Notes: a model not told the origin generated them from the sequence alone. Shown: positions 41,788-50,941, numbered from the stretch's first letter. The stretch: 64,000 nt of DNA from an uncultured Desulfovibrio sp. (GCF_910584445.1 NZ_CAJUBO010000004.1:62001-126000); one strand, 5' to 3'. A program made the numbers and translations.

Positions 41788-42825
41788 CTATGTCCTTCCG
41801 CAGTCGCTCATGTCTCCGTTCAGTTTTTCCAGCGCATGGGGCAGTATGGGCAGCAGGGCGGAGAGATTTTCCTGGGCCGCGCGGCGGCTTCCGGGCAGGG
41901 CGATCACCAGGGAGCGGCCAATGGAGCCGGCCAGGCAGCGCGAAAGCACAGCCCGGGGCGTATGGTTCAGGCCCTCGGCGAACATGACCTGCTCAAAGCC
42001 GGGCAGACGCCTGTCCAGCAGGGGGAGGAGGGCCTCCGGAGTCGTATCGCGGGGGGAGAGGCCGGTGCCGCCCGTCGTGACGATCATTCCCCAGTTTCCC
42101 TTGGCGAGTTCCTGTACCAGGCGGCGCAGGGCGCGGGTATCGTCCGGCAGAAGAAAGAGCTGGCTGCGCGCGGGATTAAGTTCCTCCAGCTGCCGGAGCA
42201 ATGCCGGCCCGCTCTCGTCCGCGCGTTCCCCGGCATAGCCCTTGTCGGAAAGGGTGATGCAGGCCACGGCCAGCCCTTCTCCGTTCCAGGGTTCCGGCCG
42301 GGGCAGGGGTTCCGGCAGGGGACCTTCCGGAACATCGAAGAGCAGGGGCGCGTCCGCCTGGAAGAGTCCGCTCTTGCCGCCGCTTTTGAGGATGAGGCGC
42401 ACCTCGCGGATGACCACGTCCTTCTGCACGGCCTTGATCATATCGTAGATGGTGGCCGCCGCCGTCTGTGCCGCGACGATGGCTTCCATTTCCACGCCGG
42501 TGCGGTCGCTGGTGCTGGCGGAGGCCTCCAGCACCACGGAAGGCGGCTCATCCACGACCTTGAAACGCACGTCCGCATGGGTCAGGGCCAGAGGATGGCA
42601 CATGGGGATGAGTTCGGAAGTGCGCTTGGCGGCCATGATGCCCGCCACCTGCGCCACGGTGAGCACATCACCCTTGGGCAGGGCGCGAGCCTTGAGCAGT
42701 TCCAGAGTAGGGGCGTTCAGCTCCACCACGGCGCGGGCGATGGCCGTACGCCTGTTTGCCGATTTGGCGCTCACATCCACCATGCGGCTGGCGCCGGTGG
42801 CGTCCATATGGGAAAATCCGGGCAT
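41788..42825 (-). CDS. moaCB: bifunctional MoaC-MogA/MoaB protein
   Basis: This 345-residue fusion has an N-terminal MoaC domain (HMDATGASRMVDVSAKSANRRTAIA, IPMCHPLALTHADV, GVEMEAIVAAQTAAATIYDMIKA), which makes cyclic pyranopterin monophosphate after MoaA. From about residue 185 a MoaB/Mog domain follows (CITLSDKGYAGERADESGP, VTTGGTGLSPRDTTPEAL, LPGSRRAAQENLSALLP), which adenylates molybdopterin before metal insertion. It therefore covers an early and a late step of one pathway. Confidence 0.93.
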   Translation of the reverse strand: MPGFSHMDATGASRMVDVSAKSANRRTAIARAVVELNAPTLELLKARALPKGDVLTVAQVAGIMAAKRTSELIPMCHPLALTHADVRFKVVDEPPSVVLEASASTSDRTGVEMEAIVAAQTAAATIYDMIKAVQKDVVIREVRLILKSGGKSGLFQADAPLLFDVPEGPLPEPLPRPEPWNGEGLAVACITLSDKGYAGERADESGPALLRQLEELNPARSQLFLLPDDTRALRRLVQELAKGNWGMIVTTGGTGLSPRDTTPEALLPLLDRRLPGFEQVMFAEGLNHTPRAVLSRCLAGSIGRSLVIALPGSRRAAQENLSALLPILPHALEKLNGDMSDCGRT

Positions 42826-42841
42826 GCGGCACCTCCGGCCA

Positions 42842-43291
42842 TCAGGCGAGGGTCTCGGGGCGGGCGATCACGCGGAAGGGATCGCCGGGCCTGACCACGC
42901 CGCCCTTGAGCACACGGCAGAAGATGCCGCGCCTGGGCATGATGCAGTCGCCCACCTGCTGGCGGATGGCGCAACCCATGTGGCATTCCTTGCCAATCTG
43001 GGTGAGCACCAGCTCGATGTCCTCGCCGATGCCGAAACGGGTCCCCACGGGGCAGGTGTGCAGTTCCACGCCTTCCGTGGTCAGATTTTCGGCAAAATCC
43101 CCGGGGTGGACGTCAGCGCCTTTGGAGCGCATGTATTCGATGTCTTCCATTGCCAGCAGGCTGAGCTGACGGTGGGTGCCATCGGCATGGACATCGCCTT
43201 CGATGCCATGATCGGCCACAAGGGTGGCCTGCTCGCGGTTGATCTTTTTCTCTCCCTTGCGGGTGCTGGTGGATACGGCAACGATGCGCAT
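42842..43291 (-). CDS. MOSC-domain protein
   Basis: This 149-residue stand-alone MOSC domain has VSTSTRKGEKKINREQATLVADHGIEGDVHADGTHRQLSLL, DFAENLTTEGVELHTCPVGTRFGIG, and the single conserved cysteine region GKECHMGCAI. MOSC domains carry sulfur or bind the molybdenum/tungsten cofactor. Stand-alone forms often sit in Mo/W gene clusters, as here between tupC and moaCB. It may deliver sulfur or the finished cofactor. Confidence 0.85.
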   Translation of the reverse strand: MRIVAVSTSTRKGEKKINREQATLVADHGIEGDVHADGTHRQLSLLAMEDIEYMRSKGADVHPGDFAENLTTEGVELHTCPVGTRFGIGEDIELVLTQIGKECHMGCAIRQQVGDCIMPRRGIFCRVLKGGVVRPGDPFRVIARPETLA

Positions 43292-43315
43292 GCTATCTCC
43301 TGAGAGTTGGAGTTT

Positions 43316-43963
43316 TCAGAGCGGGCGGTCCTGGGCGTGTTCTCCACCAAGGCGCACTTCGCGCGGACCCAGGGCGGAGAACAGGGTCCTGTCATGAGTG
43401 GCGCAGACCACGCTCGTCCCCCGGCCGAGGCTCAGGCCCACGGCCTGGAGGATGGCGTTTTCGCTGGCGGCGTCCACATTGGAAGTGGGTTCATCCAGCA
43501 GGAGCACAGAGGGCACAAGGATGAGGCGGGCAGCCAGGGCGATGCGCTGCCTTTCGCCCCCGGAAAGTTCGCCCGGTCTCCGGGAGGCCATGGAGTCAGG
43601 GTCGGCAAAACCCGCCGCCCGCATGCTTTCCCCGTAGCCTTTGAGCAGGCGTTCCTTTTTGGCGCCGCGCAGGCGCAGGCCCAGGGTCACGTTCCAGAAG
43701 ACAGAGGCTTTCATGAGATAGGGTTCCTGAAGCAGCAGGGTGATCTCGCGGCGTGGCTCGTTCGTGTGGCCGTAATAGCGCAGGCTGCCGGAAGTTGGTC
43801 TTTCCAGAAAGGCCAGCAGGCGGAGCAGGGTGGACTTGCCGCTGCCGTTGCGGCCGGTGAGGATGACGATCTCGCCTTTTTTCAGGCGGAATTCCGGCAG
43901 GTACAGGGCGGTGATGTCGCCGTAGCGCATGCACAGCCGGCTGGCTTCAAAAAGCAGGCTCAT
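43316..43963 (-). CDS. tupC: tungstate ABC transporter ATP-binding protein
   Basis: This 215-residue ABC ATPase has Walker A GRNGSGKSTL, Q-loop LLLQEPYLMKASVFWNV, signature LSGGERQRIALAARL, Walker B SVLLLDEPTS and the switch histidine CATHD. Its start overlaps tupB by four bases. It drives import of tungstate through TupB from TupA. Confidence 0.93.
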   Translation of the reverse strand: MSLLFEASRLCMRYGDITALYLPEFRLKKGEIVILTGRNGSGKSTLLRLLAFLERPTSGSLRYYGHTNEPRREITLLLQEPYLMKASVFWNVTLGLRLRGAKKERLLKGYGESMRAAGFADPDSMASRRPGELSGGERQRIALAARLILVPSVLLLDEPTSNVDAASENAILQAVGLSLGRGTSVVCATHDRTLFSALGPREVRLGGEHAQDRPL

Positions 43964-44655
43964 GCGCGCCCCTTGTTTCTGAACCAGGCCAGAAGGAAAT
44001 TCACCACAAAGGCGATGAGCAGCAGCACGAGGCCCAGAGCTATGCCCTGGGCGAATTCGCCCTTGCTGGTCTCCAGGGAGATGGCGGTGGTCATGGTGCG
44101 GGTGGAGTAGCGTATGTTGCCGCCCAGCATCATGGCGACGCCCACCTCTGTCACCACGCGGCCAAAGGCCGTGACGCAGACCATGCCCAGATCGTAGCGT
44201 ATCTCCCGTATCGTGAGCAGGGCCTGCTGCAGGGGGTCCGCTCCCAGGGTGAGCAGGGTCTGGCGGCAGCGGCTGTCCAGATTTTCCACCGCCTGGGCAG
44301 TCCAGGAAACGATGATGGGCAGCGCGAGGATGGTCTGGCCTATGACCATGCCCGGCACTGTGAAGAGCAGGCCGAATTCTCCCAGAGGGCCGCGCTTGGT
44401 GATGAAAACATAGACCAGGAGTCCTATGAGCACCGTGGGAAACGCCAGCAGGGTATCGGAAATGAGGCGCAGGGCCTTTTTGCCGGGAAAGCTGGTATAG
44501 CCCAGCAGAAAACCCAGGGGCAGGCCCATGAGCATAGCCAGCGCAAGGGCGCAGCCTGTGGAGAAAAGCGTGGCCTGCACCGCGGAGACCGTGGCGTCGT
44601 CCATGTGGACGAGCAGGTCCAGCGCTTTTTGTATGCCCTCGCTGAAATACGACAT
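43960..44655 (-). CDS. tupB: tungstate ABC transporter permease
   Basis: This 231-residue inner-membrane protein has about five or six helices. The coupling-loop region resembles EAA-type motifs (LLTLGADPLQQALLTIREIRYDLGMVCVTAFGRVVTEVG). GLPLGFLLGYTSFPGKKALRLI matches the TupB family. GGGGACC and weak spacing precede the ATG at 44655; the longer frame to 44808 runs into tupA. Confidence 0.92.
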   Translation of the reverse strand: MSYFSEGIQKALDLLVHMDDATVSAVQATLFSTGCALALAMLMGLPLGFLLGYTSFPGKKALRLISDTLLAFPTVLIGLLVYVFITKRGPLGEFGLLFTVPGMVIGQTILALPIIVSWTAQAVENLDSRCRQTLLTLGADPLQQALLTIREIRYDLGMVCVTAFGRVVTEVGVAMMLGGNIRYSTRTMTTAISLETSKGEFAQGIALGLVLLLIAFVVNFLLAWFRNKGRA

Positions 44656-44723
44656 GGGGACCCTTTGCAAAGGGGAGGGGGCGGGCCGGAGGACCGGCCC
44701 GCGGAGATCATGCCAGAGGGAAA

Positions 44724-45548
44724 CTATTTGCCGGCGTTGGGGAAGAAGAGCTGCTTGCCCTCCAGCTTGTAGTCGGCAATGCGCTTCTGGGTCTCGGGCT
44801 TCACCCACCAGTCTTCAAACTTGCGGGCCAGGTCTTTCTTGACCTTGGGGCACTGGGCCGGGTTGGTGGTGATGACGCTGTACTGGTTGAAAAGGGGCTT
44901 GTCGCCTTCCACGATGATGGTCAGGGGGTTGGCGTCGCCCTGCTTGTTGGCGAACTTGATCCAGGTGCCGCGGTCGGTCATGGCGTAGGCGCCCTTTTCG
45001 GCGGCGATAGCCAGAGTTGCCATCATGCCCTGGCCGGCGGAAATGTAGAACGGTTCCTTGTCAGGGCTGAGGTTGGCCTCCTTCCACAGCGCCATTTCCT
45101 TGACGTGCGTCCCGGACTTGTCGCCGCGGCTGACGAAACCGGCCTTGGCCCCGTAGATGCCCTTGAAGGCGTCGGCAGTGGTTTTCCCGGCGACCTTGGC
45201 GGGGTCCGCCTTGGGACCGACGATGATGAAGTCGTTATACATGATCTGGCGGCGATCTATGCCGTGGCCGTCTTCAACGAATTTCTTTTCCACCGCCGGG
45301 GCGTGGACCAGCAGCACGTCGGCGTCGCAGTTTTTGGCGATCTCAAGGGCCTTGCCGGTACCCACAGCGACCCACTTGAGGTCTATGCCGGTTTCCTGCT
45401 TGAAGGCGGGCTGGAGATATTCCAGCAGGCCGGAATCCTGAGTGCTGGTGGTCGTCGCCATCATCAGGCTGTTGTCCGCGGCCCGGGCCGGCAGAACGAA
45501 GGCCAGGGCGAGGAGGGCGCCGGACAGGCTTTTACCGAAATGCTTCAT
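44724..45548 (-). CDS. tupA: tungstate-binding periplasmic protein
   Basis: This 274-residue secreted protein has a signal peptide (MKHFGKSLSGALLALAFVLPARA, cleavage near ARA-AD) and then the TupA-type oxyanion motif MMATTTSTQDSGLLEYL. DVLLVHAPAVEKKFVEDGHG, VSRGDKSGTHVKEMALW and YAMTDRGTW fit the tungstate-specific family rather than ModA. It hands tungstate to TupB. The aldehyde oxidoreductase nearby is the likely user. Confidence 0.95.
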   Translation of the reverse strand: MKHFGKSLSGALLALAFVLPARAADNSLMMATTTSTQDSGLLEYLQPAFKQETGIDLKWVAVGTGKALEIAKNCDADVLLVHAPAVEKKFVEDGHGIDRRQIMYNDFIIVGPKADPAKVAGKTTADAFKGIYGAKAGFVSRGDKSGTHVKEMALWKEANLSPDKEPFYISAGQGMMATLAIAAEKGAYAMTDRGTWIKFANKQGDANPLTIIVEGDKPLFNQYSVITTNPAQCPKVKKDLARKFEDWWVKPETQKRIADYKLEGKQLFFPNAGK

Positions 45549-45609
45549 GGGAACATGCTCCTTGCGGTTTGCTCCGTCCGCAGAAAGCGGACAGAAAAAT
45601 TGATGGCTA

Positions 45610-46686
45610 TCAGCCGACAACGAGGCGCAGGCCGCGTGCCGGAAAGGAGAGGAACACAGGGCTGCCGGGGCGCAGGTGCAATCTTTCCAGAGCGGCTGTT
45701 TCCTGTACCGCGTCCACTCTGGTCCCGTCCGGAAGCTCCAGGACCAGGAAGCTTTCCACGACTTCCCTGTACAGCGAGAGCACGGTTGCCCGGAAGGGAC
45801 CCTGCATGCCGCCGGGCGTTTTTTCCGCGGAAAGGAAGATCCGCTCCGGGTCCATGACCACCGTCACCACCTGGTTGAGGCGCAGCTCCATATCCATGAA
45901 GGCCTGCAATTCGCAGAGGGTGGAGAGCACGAGGTCCGAGAAGGTGGTCACCTCGATGCGGGCCGCGCGCATGCCGGTTTCCATGGCCGTGACGATACCC
46001 ATGAAGGTATTGCCGCCTTCAGCCTGGGCCGCCGTCGTGCGGGAGGCGCTGTCGCGCACTATGCGTTTGGCTTCGCCACCGGCAAAGGCCAGAAATTCCG
46101 AGATCTGCGCTGTCTTCTGCTGGCCCAGGAAGGCCTGTACCACATCGAAGGGAACGTGCAGTTCCAGCAGTTCAAGGCCGCGGGCATACCGCAAGGCCCT
46201 GGGTCCGGCCATGCTGGAGGGCAGGCGCAGGGCGCGGGCAAGATCGTAGAATTTCCTGCGTACAAAGCCCTGATCGAAATGGAGAAAATTGTCGTCCGCG
46301 GCCTCCGGCAGGCTCAGTATGCGCCGGATATGGCGCATGCACGAAAGGGGGAGCAGCACGTCCCTCGCGCCTGGAGGAGGGATATGGAGCATGCCCGTGA
46401 CGGTATCGAGCGCTTCCCTGACCCTGAGGTCCAGGGCCTCGCCCAGACGCAGGCCGCCGTAGCGGATGAGCAGGAACAAAAGATGCAGGCGGGCACGGGC
46501 GATCTTTCTGGCGGTCGTGCCTGCCTCGGCTTCCCACGCCTCCCAGCGAAGCGTGAGCTGTTCCAGCATTTCCCCGGTAAGATGCTCCTGTGCCAGAGTA
46601 TTTCCCCCCCCCTCTTTGCTTTTGCCATGACAGGCTTTTTTTGCCAATATGATGAAGCGCTGGCGTTGACCATGATCTTTCTGCAA
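45610..46686 (-). CDS. tunR: TunR-type tungstate-responsive regulator (integrase-like DNA-binding domain plus TOBE/MOP domain)
   Basis: The first part is a tyrosine-recombinase-like domain (LHLLFLLIRYGGLRLGEALDLR, then GPRALRYARGLELLELHVPFDVVQAFLGQQ). The recombinase His in HxLR is Arg, the GH motif is GQ and no nucleophile tyrosine follows, so it cannot recombine DNA. The end has one or two TOBE/MOP oxyanion domains (about residues 218-358). This layout matches the TunR regulators described in sulfate reducers, which sense tungstate or molybdate. The start is uncertain: TTG 46686 is the outer limit, ATG 46569 the inner one, and a nine-G run puts a good ATG out of frame. Confidence 0.85.
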   Translation of the reverse strand: MQKDHGQRQRFIILAKKACHGKSKEGGGNTLAQEHLTGEMLEQLTLRWEAWEAEAGTTARKIARARLHLLFLLIRYGGLRLGEALDLRVREALDTVTGMLHIPPPGARDVLLPLSCMRHIRRILSLPEAADDNFLHFDQGFVRRKFYDLARALRLPSSMAGPRALRYARGLELLELHVPFDVVQAFLGQQKTAQISEFLAFAGGEAKRIVRDSASRTTAAQAEGGNTFMGIVTAMETGMRAARIEVTTFSDLVLSTLCELQAFMDMELRLNQVVTVVMDPERIFLSAEKTPGGMQGPFRATVLSLYREVVESFLVLELPDGTRVDAVQETAALERLHLRPGSPVFLSFPARGLRLVVG

Positions 46687-46750
46687 TGATGGTGGCGCTG
46701 TACGGGCTTGTGAAAATATTCCCCCCGTCCCGGGCAGGACGGATATCTAT

Positions 46751-46779
46751 AATATAGCCAAATTGCCGCAATGGAGCAA
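46751..46779 (-). promoter_or_regulatory. predicted sigma-70 promoter for tunR-tupABC-moa
   Basis: On the minus strand TTGCTC and TATATT are 17 bases apart. Just downstream of it, at 46725-46742, an inverted repeat CCGTCC / GGACGG with a six-base spacer could be an operator for TunR; this is a guess from position. Confidence 0.45.
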
Positions 46780-46848
46780 GATGCCGGGCGTTGCCCCCCC
46801 GGCGGGCCGGCCCGGAAACAGGGCCTTGGATACAGAAGGAAAATCGTG

Positions 46849-48075
46849 ATGAAATCGTTTCTGACCCTGAAATCAGTGGAAGAAGTGCTTGCCCATATCC
46901 ACGCCTTTGCCAGCCTTGGCGGCGAGGAAGTAGCCCTGGATGAAGCCCCGGGCAGGCATCTTTTGCGGGACCTGACCGCGCCCGAGGATCTGCCGGGTTT
47001 TGACCGCTCCACTGTGGACGGCTATGCCGTACGCGCGCGAGACGTTTTCGGGGCGCAGGAAGCCTCGCCCGCCCTGCTGGAATGCGTGGGCGACTGCCCC
47101 ATGGGCCGGGCGCCTGATTTTGCACTGAAGGAGGGGCAGACGGCGCGTATCCTTACCGGCGGCATGTTGCCCAGGGGCGCGGACTGCGTGGTCATGGTGG
47201 AATATTCCCGCCCGGTGGACGACACGCTGGTGGAGCTTATCCGCACCCAGGCCCCGGGCGACCATGTGCTCATGCACGACGAGGATACAGCTTCAGGCGC
47301 CCTTGTCATCCCCGCCGGGCGCTGTCTGCGGCCGCAGGAGATAGGTCTCATGGCCGCGCTGGGCGTGCAGCGCGTGGAGGTGGCGCGGCGTCCGCGCGTA
47401 GCCATACTCTCCACAGGGGACGAAGTGCTGCCCATCAGCCGGAAGCCGGGTCCGGGCCAGGTGCGCGACGTCAATTCCCATTCTCTGGCGGCCCTTTGCC
47501 GCCAGGCGGGGGCGCAGGCGCTTTTTGCGGGACTCGTGCGCGATGATGTGCCGCTGCTGGAAAAGACGCTCAGAGAGGCCATGGAGCAGGCCGATGTGGT
47601 GCTGGTCTCCGGCGGTTCGTCAGCCGGCATGCGCGATCATACTGTGGATATTTTCCGCTCCATGCCGGAGAGCGAGCTGCTTGTGCACGGCGTAGCCATC
47701 AGTCCGGGCAAGCCCTTTATCCTGGCGCGATCCGGCGCCAAATGCCTCATGGGCCTGCCCGGTCATGTGAGCGGCGCCCTGGTCTGCGCGCGCGTTTTCC
47801 TCCTGCCTTTGCTGCTGCGCCTGCAAGGGGGGGAGAAAACGCCGCCGGCCGGAGTGCCCGCCGTGCTCTCCAGAGCCGTGGCCTCCGCCCAGGGGCGCCG
47901 TGATTTCATTCGCGTTCGTCTGGAAAGAACGGAAAACGGCTGGAAGGCGGAACCCCTTACCGGCCCATCGGGTCTCATTTCCCCTCTGGTCACTGCCGAG
48001 GCCCTGGTGGTCTGCCCGGAAAACAGGGAAGGACTCTACGCCGGGGAAGAGGTCTTTGCCGAACTGCTGAACTGA
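46849..48075 (+). CDS. moeA: molybdopterin molybdenumtransferase MoeA
   Basis: This 408-residue protein inserts molybdate or tungstate into the adenylated pterin. Marks of the MoeA family are DLPGFDRSTVDGYAVRARD, RILTGGMLPRGADCVVMVEY, VAILSTGDEVL, VNSHSLAALCRQAGA, LVSGGSSAGMRDHTVDIF, HGVAISPGKPFILA and GLPGHVSGALV. AGAAGGA lies about nine bases before the ATG at 46849. It is divergent from tunR and precedes a second moeA; paired MoeA proteins are common where both metals are handled. Confidence 0.94.
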   Translation: MKSFLTLKSVEEVLAHIHAFASLGGEEVALDEAPGRHLLRDLTAPEDLPGFDRSTVDGYAVRARDVFGAQEASPALLECVGDCPMGRAPDFALKEGQTARILTGGMLPRGADCVVMVEYSRPVDDTLVELIRTQAPGDHVLMHDEDTASGALVIPAGRCLRPQEIGLMAALGVQRVEVARRPRVAILSTGDEVLPISRKPGPGQVRDVNSHSLAALCRQAGAQALFAGLVRDDVPLLEKTLREAMEQADVVLVSGGSSAGMRDHTVDIFRSMPESELLVHGVAISPGKPFILARSGAKCLMGLPGHVSGALVCARVFLLPLLLRLQGGEKTPPAGVPAVLSRAVASAQGRRDFIRVRLERTENGWKAEPLTGPSGLISPLVTAEALVVCPENREGLYAGEEVFAELLN

Positions 48076-48118
48076 GACGCATTTTTTCTGCACCTGAAGC
48101 TCACGACGTGAGGACATC

Positions 48119-50083
48119 ATGGCCCGACATACCTATCTCAGCATGAAAACTCCTAAGGAAGCCCGGGAACTCTGGTTTGCCGCCATAGAAAAAACGGGCA
48201 TGGAAATGGGGGAGGAAGAGGTCCCCCTTTCCGAGGCCCTGCACCGCGTGCTTTCCCGTCCTGTGCAGGCCCTGCGTTCCTCCCCGGCCTTTCACGGCGC
48301 GGCCATGGACGGCGTGGCCGTGCGCGCGGAGGATACCTTCGCCGCCTCCAGTCGCGCGCCGTTGCGTCTGGAGGTGAACAGGCAGGCCTTCTGGATCAAT
48401 ACAGGCCATGCCCTGCCTGAGGGCTGCAACGCCGTGATCAAGGTGGAAGACCTCAATGTGGAGGAGGGCGGCGCCTTCGTGGTCACGGAAAAGGCCGCCT
48501 TTCCCTGGCAGCATGTTCGCAAGCTGGGCGAGGACATGGTGGCGACGGAGATCATCCTGGCCCCCGGCGTGGAGATAGGGCCGTATGAGCTTGGCGCTCT
48601 GGCCGCGGCCGGCGTCCTGCGTCCCCAGGTCTTCAGAAGGCCCCGGGTGGCGGTCATTCCCAGCGGCTCGGAGATCGTTGCCCTGGAAGAGGCCAGGGAG
48701 GAGGATCTCAGGGCCGGACGCGTTCTGCCGGAGTTCAATTCCCTTATTTTCTCGGCCATGATCCGGGACGCGGGCGGCGTGGCGGATGTCAGGCCCATCG
48801 TGCCCGATGATCCCGGGTCCATAGGCGCGGCCATCCTGGCGGCGGTGGAGGATGGGGCGGACCTCGTGATGGTGAACGCCGGTTCTTCGGCGGGCAGCCA
48901 TGACTTCACCGCGGACGTGGTGGCGGAGATGGGCCAGGTGCTCGTGCACGGAGTGGCCGTAATGCCGGGCAAGCCCACAGTGCTGGGCATGGTCAGGGGC
49001 GCCGGGCGGGATGTCCCCTTCATTGGCAGCCCGGGGTATCCTGTGTCCGCCATCGTCTCCGTGGAGGAATTCGTGCTGCCCCTGCTGGCCCGCTGGCAGA
49101 AACGCCATGCGAGGCGCAGGGAGCGCATGGAGGTGACCCCCTGCAATCCCCTGCCTTCACGGCCCGGCATGGAGGAGCGCATACGGGTCAAGCTGGGTCT
49201 GGTGGAGGGGACCTGCTTTGCCGTGCCCCTGCCGAGAGGCGCAGGCACTGTGAGCAGCCTTTCCCGCGCGGATGCCGTGATACCCATTGCCAGAGACTGC
49301 GAGGGCATCAACGCCGGGGAAGCCGTACCGGCCGAACTGCTCCGTTCCCGCGAGCAGATAGAGGGCGCGCTGCTCATCACGGGCAGCCATGACAATACCC
49401 TGGATCTCATCGACAGCATGCTGAGGCGGGAGCATCCCGGCTTCAGCCTGACATCGGCCCATGTGGGTTCTCTGGGCGGCCTGCTGGCCCTCAGGCGCGG
49501 GCAGTGCCATCTGGCAGGCACTCATCTGCTGGACGAAGCCACTGGCATCTACAACAGGCGGGCCATCCGCGAACAGCTCAAGGATATCCCGGTCATGCTG
49601 GTGCGGCTGGTGGACCGGGAGCAGGGCTTCATCGTCAGACCGGGCAACCCCCTGCATGTGGAAGGCTTCAGCGATCTTGCCCGCGAAGGCGCGGACGCCC
49701 TGCGCTTCATCAACCGCCAGAAAGGCAGCGGCACGCGCGTGCTGCTGGACTATGAACTGGGCAAGCTGGGATTGTCGCCAGCCAGAATACCGGGCTATGA
49801 CGACGAGGAATACACGCACATGAATGTGGCCGCGGCCGTGCTTTCGGGCAGGGCCGATGCCGGCCTTGGGGTGCGTTCCGCGGCGCAGGCGCTGGGGCTG
49901 GATTTCATTCCCGTGGGCGTGGAGGAATACGACCTGGTCATCCCCCTGCGCTATGCGGACGACCGGCGCATCCAGGCCCTGCTGGACGTGATCCGCTCCG
50001 AGTCCTTCAAACGCAGCGTGGACGCCATGGGCGGATACGGCACCAGCCGCAGCGGAGAAATCATCTGGGAGAGCGAGGCATAA
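48119..50083 (+). CDS. MoeA fused to a periplasmic-binding-protein-like domain
   Basis: This is a 654-residue protein. Residues 1 to about 415 form a MoeA domain (SSPAFHGAAMDGVAVRAEDTF, AVIPSGSEIVALEEA, FNSLIFSAMIRDAGG, VNAGSSAGSHDFTADVV, HGVAVMPGKPTVLG). Residues about 420-654 form a cytoplasmic PBP-like domain (LLITGSHDNTLDLIDSML, AHVGSLGGLLALRRGQCHLAGTHLLD, RQKGSGTRVLLDYEL), related to ModA/TupA-type ligand-binding folds. The second domain may hold the oxyanion or sense cofactor. It follows moeA by 43 bases. Confidence 0.9.
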   Translation: MARHTYLSMKTPKEARELWFAAIEKTGMEMGEEEVPLSEALHRVLSRPVQALRSSPAFHGAAMDGVAVRAEDTFAASSRAPLRLEVNRQAFWINTGHALPEGCNAVIKVEDLNVEEGGAFVVTEKAAFPWQHVRKLGEDMVATEIILAPGVEIGPYELGALAAAGVLRPQVFRRPRVAVIPSGSEIVALEEAREEDLRAGRVLPEFNSLIFSAMIRDAGGVADVRPIVPDDPGSIGAAILAAVEDGADLVMVNAGSSAGSHDFTADVVAEMGQVLVHGVAVMPGKPTVLGMVRGAGRDVPFIGSPGYPVSAIVSVEEFVLPLLARWQKRHARRRERMEVTPCNPLPSRPGMEERIRVKLGLVEGTCFAVPLPRGAGTVSSLSRADAVIPIARDCEGINAGEAVPAELLRSREQIEGALLITGSHDNTLDLIDSMLRREHPGFSLTSAHVGSLGGLLALRRGQCHLAGTHLLDEATGIYNRRAIREQLKDIPVMLVRLVDREQGFIVRPGNPLHVEGFSDLAREGADALRFINRQKGSGTRVLLDYELGKLGLSPARIPGYDDEEYTHMNVAAAVLSGRADAGLGVRSAAQALGLDFIPVGVEEYDLVIPLRYADDRRIQALLDVIRSESFKRSVDAMGGYGTSRSGEIIWESEA

Positions 50084-50104
50084 TGGCTGTTTCTGGGCCG
50101 CCTT

Positions 50105-50941
50105 TCAGCTCAGGGAAAAACTCTCCAGTTCCGGAAGAGAAACGTCGATGTGGAAAAGGCGGTCCCTGTTGTCGGCTTCCCTGCCAAGCGATCTGACAAG
50201 AAGAGCGGCCATGACGCATGCCGTGGCCGCCACAGTGAGACCCGTGGTGTTCATGTTGCCCCCGGTCGTTTCAGGGGCGGCATACAGGCGGGACATCATG
50301 GACCCTTCCCTGTCCAGAAAGGCAAAGCCCTCGTGCCGGGCCACGGCGCCATGCAGATAGGGCACGCCGGCATTGCGCGCGGCCCTTTCCAGCATCTTCT
50401 TCTTGTCCAGGGAATCCAGACAGTCCGCCACCGCATCCGTCCCTTTCAGCAGGCCCGGCAGGTTGTCCTCATCCAGTTCCCAGGGCAGGGCCTGCACCTC
50501 CAGATATGAGGCCATTTCCCGAAGTCCGTCGCGGCAGGCCTCAACCTTGGGATGGCCCAGGGTCTTCTCCGTGCAGAAGCGCTGCCTGTTCAGGTTGCTT
50601 TCCTCAAAAATGTCCGGATCGCAGAGCACCAAGCAGCCTATGCCCGAGCGCGCAAGCAGGGCGGCCAAATGACCGCCGAGACCGCCGCAACCGGCTATGA
50701 GCACGCGGGAGGAGAGCAGGCGGAGCAGAGTCTCTTCAGAAACGCTCTCCCTGCTGCGCAGAAAGCGTTCCGGCCAGATGCCCCGCGCCAGAAGCACCCG
50801 CATGGCCTGACCTTCGGTAAGCCCCAATCCATGGGCCAGACGGCGCGTGCCGTCCATGTCCACAACGGAAGGGGCGCCGGAAAATTTGAGGCAGGACGCC
50901 AGCAGGTCCCGCAGGGCGGCGGAGGCGGGGAAGCTATCCAT
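50105..50941 (-). CDS. ThiF/MoeB/HesA-family adenylyltransferase
   Basis: This 278-residue E1-like enzyme has the nucleotide loop VLIAGCGGLGGHLAALLARSGIG, LCDPDIFEESNLNRQRFC (the adenylation Arg and Asp) and the later DCLDSLDKKKMLERAARN. Such enzymes adenylate the C-terminal glycine of MoaD or ThiS so sulfur can be added. The MoaD-like gene next to it and the oxidoreductase beyond suggest it activates that MoaD for the tungsten pterin. No CxxC zinc pairs are seen. The ATG at 50941 has a weak ribosome site; 51034 is the alternative. Confidence 0.85.
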   Translation of the reverse strand: MDSFPASAALRDLLASCLKFSGAPSVVDMDGTRRLAHGLGLTEGQAMRVLLARGIWPERFLRSRESVSEETLLRLLSSRVLIAGCGGLGGHLAALLARSGIGCLVLCDPDIFEESNLNRQRFCTEKTLGHPKVEACRDGLREMASYLEVQALPWELDEDNLPGLLKGTDAVADCLDSLDKKKMLERAARNAGVPYLHGAVARHEGFAFLDREGSMMSRLYAAPETTGGNMNTTGLTVAATACVMAALLVRSLGREADNRDRLFHIDVSLPELESFSLS

